A stretch of 7,815 bases of DNA. It comes from Acidimicrobiales bacterium (GTDB lineage Bacteria; Actinomycetota; Acidimicrobiia; Acidimicrobiales; Poriferisodalaceae). Of this stretch, positions 7,695 to 7,815 are shown one piece after another; positions within the stretch are counted from its first letter, which is position 1; each line of letters opens with the position of its first letter. A program made the position numbers and the translations under genes. Under the pieces are notes generated by a model. It was given only the letters and a program-made list of their open reading frames with translations. It did no database searches and was not told the origin of the DNA. The stretch covers positions 1 through 7,815 of the forward strand of contig JASMKJ010000099.1 of assembly GCA_030749275.1 (NCBI GenBank), written 5' to 3'.

Positions 7695-7815
7695 GTGCTC
7701 TTTCTACGATTTTCACCAAACTCATTCGCCTCTATCAGGCCCTCACCAGCCACCGCCTGCCGACCTGTCGTTATCATCCCACCTGCTCGGGGTATGCCCT
7801 GGAAGCCATTGATCA
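7691..7815 (+). CDS. yidD: Membrane protein insertion efficiency factor YidD (partial)
   Basis: The first 41 codons of YidD, a small membrane-associated protein that helps YidC insert membrane proteins; the C-terminus is beyond the right edge. The hallmark is present: LIRLYQALTSHRLPTCRYHP followed by TCSGYALEAI, with conserved Cys26 and Cys32. The ATG overlaps the rnpA stop as ATGA, so translation is coupled. In most bacteria yidC follows next, and that is expected just past the window. Confidence 0.93.
   Translation, partial: MSALSTIFTKLIRLYQALTSHRLPTCRYHPTCSGYALEAID

Overview
The window is a canonical bacterial replication-origin locus. It is most consistent with an actinobacterium, and by inference with the class Acidimicrobiia: a lineage of moderate rather than high GC, perhaps an uncultured marine one. 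The main support is the gene order dnaA-dnaN-recF-dciA(DUF721)-gyrB-gyrA on one side with rpmH-rnpA-yidD diverging on the other. The protein sequences also fit, for example the DnaN N-terminus, the RecF SQGEQRS signature and the short DciA. No taxonomic marker was compared by search, so the class-level placement is tentative.

Left arm (1-5102, minus strand): the 5' part of gyrA (runs off the left edge), complete gyrB, a short dciA, recF and dnaN. gyrB and gyrA are 5 nt apart, recF and dciA overlap by 8 nt, and dnaN and recF are 16 nt apart. The longest gap, 97 nt between dciA and gyrB, holds a possible gyrB promoter. Centre (5103-7236): a 229-nt spacer rich in DnaA boxes between dnaN and dnaA, then dnaA (minus strand), then a 444-nt divergent spacer before rpmH. 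Right arm (7237-7815, plus strand): rpmH, rnpA and the start of yidD, each overlapping the next by 4 nt.

The genes form one functional set. DnaA opens the origin, DciA helps place the replicative helicase, the DnaN clamp tethers the polymerase, RecF protects or repairs stalled forks, and gyrase removes positive supercoils. The right arm makes ribosomal protein L34, the RNase P protein subunit and the membrane-insertion helper YidD. The nine genes point away from the dnaA region, as expected when forks leave an origin there.

I found no undescribed multi-gene system. The points worth a second look are regulatory or sequence-level: DnaA boxes on both sides of dnaA (a possible bipartite origin); a DnaA-trio-like run beside an AT-rich tract; a subunit A with ParC-like features and Asn/Glu at the quinolone-contact positions; an rnpA frame that stays open through all of rpmH, as in Thermus; and a possible RNA hairpin in the rpmH leader.
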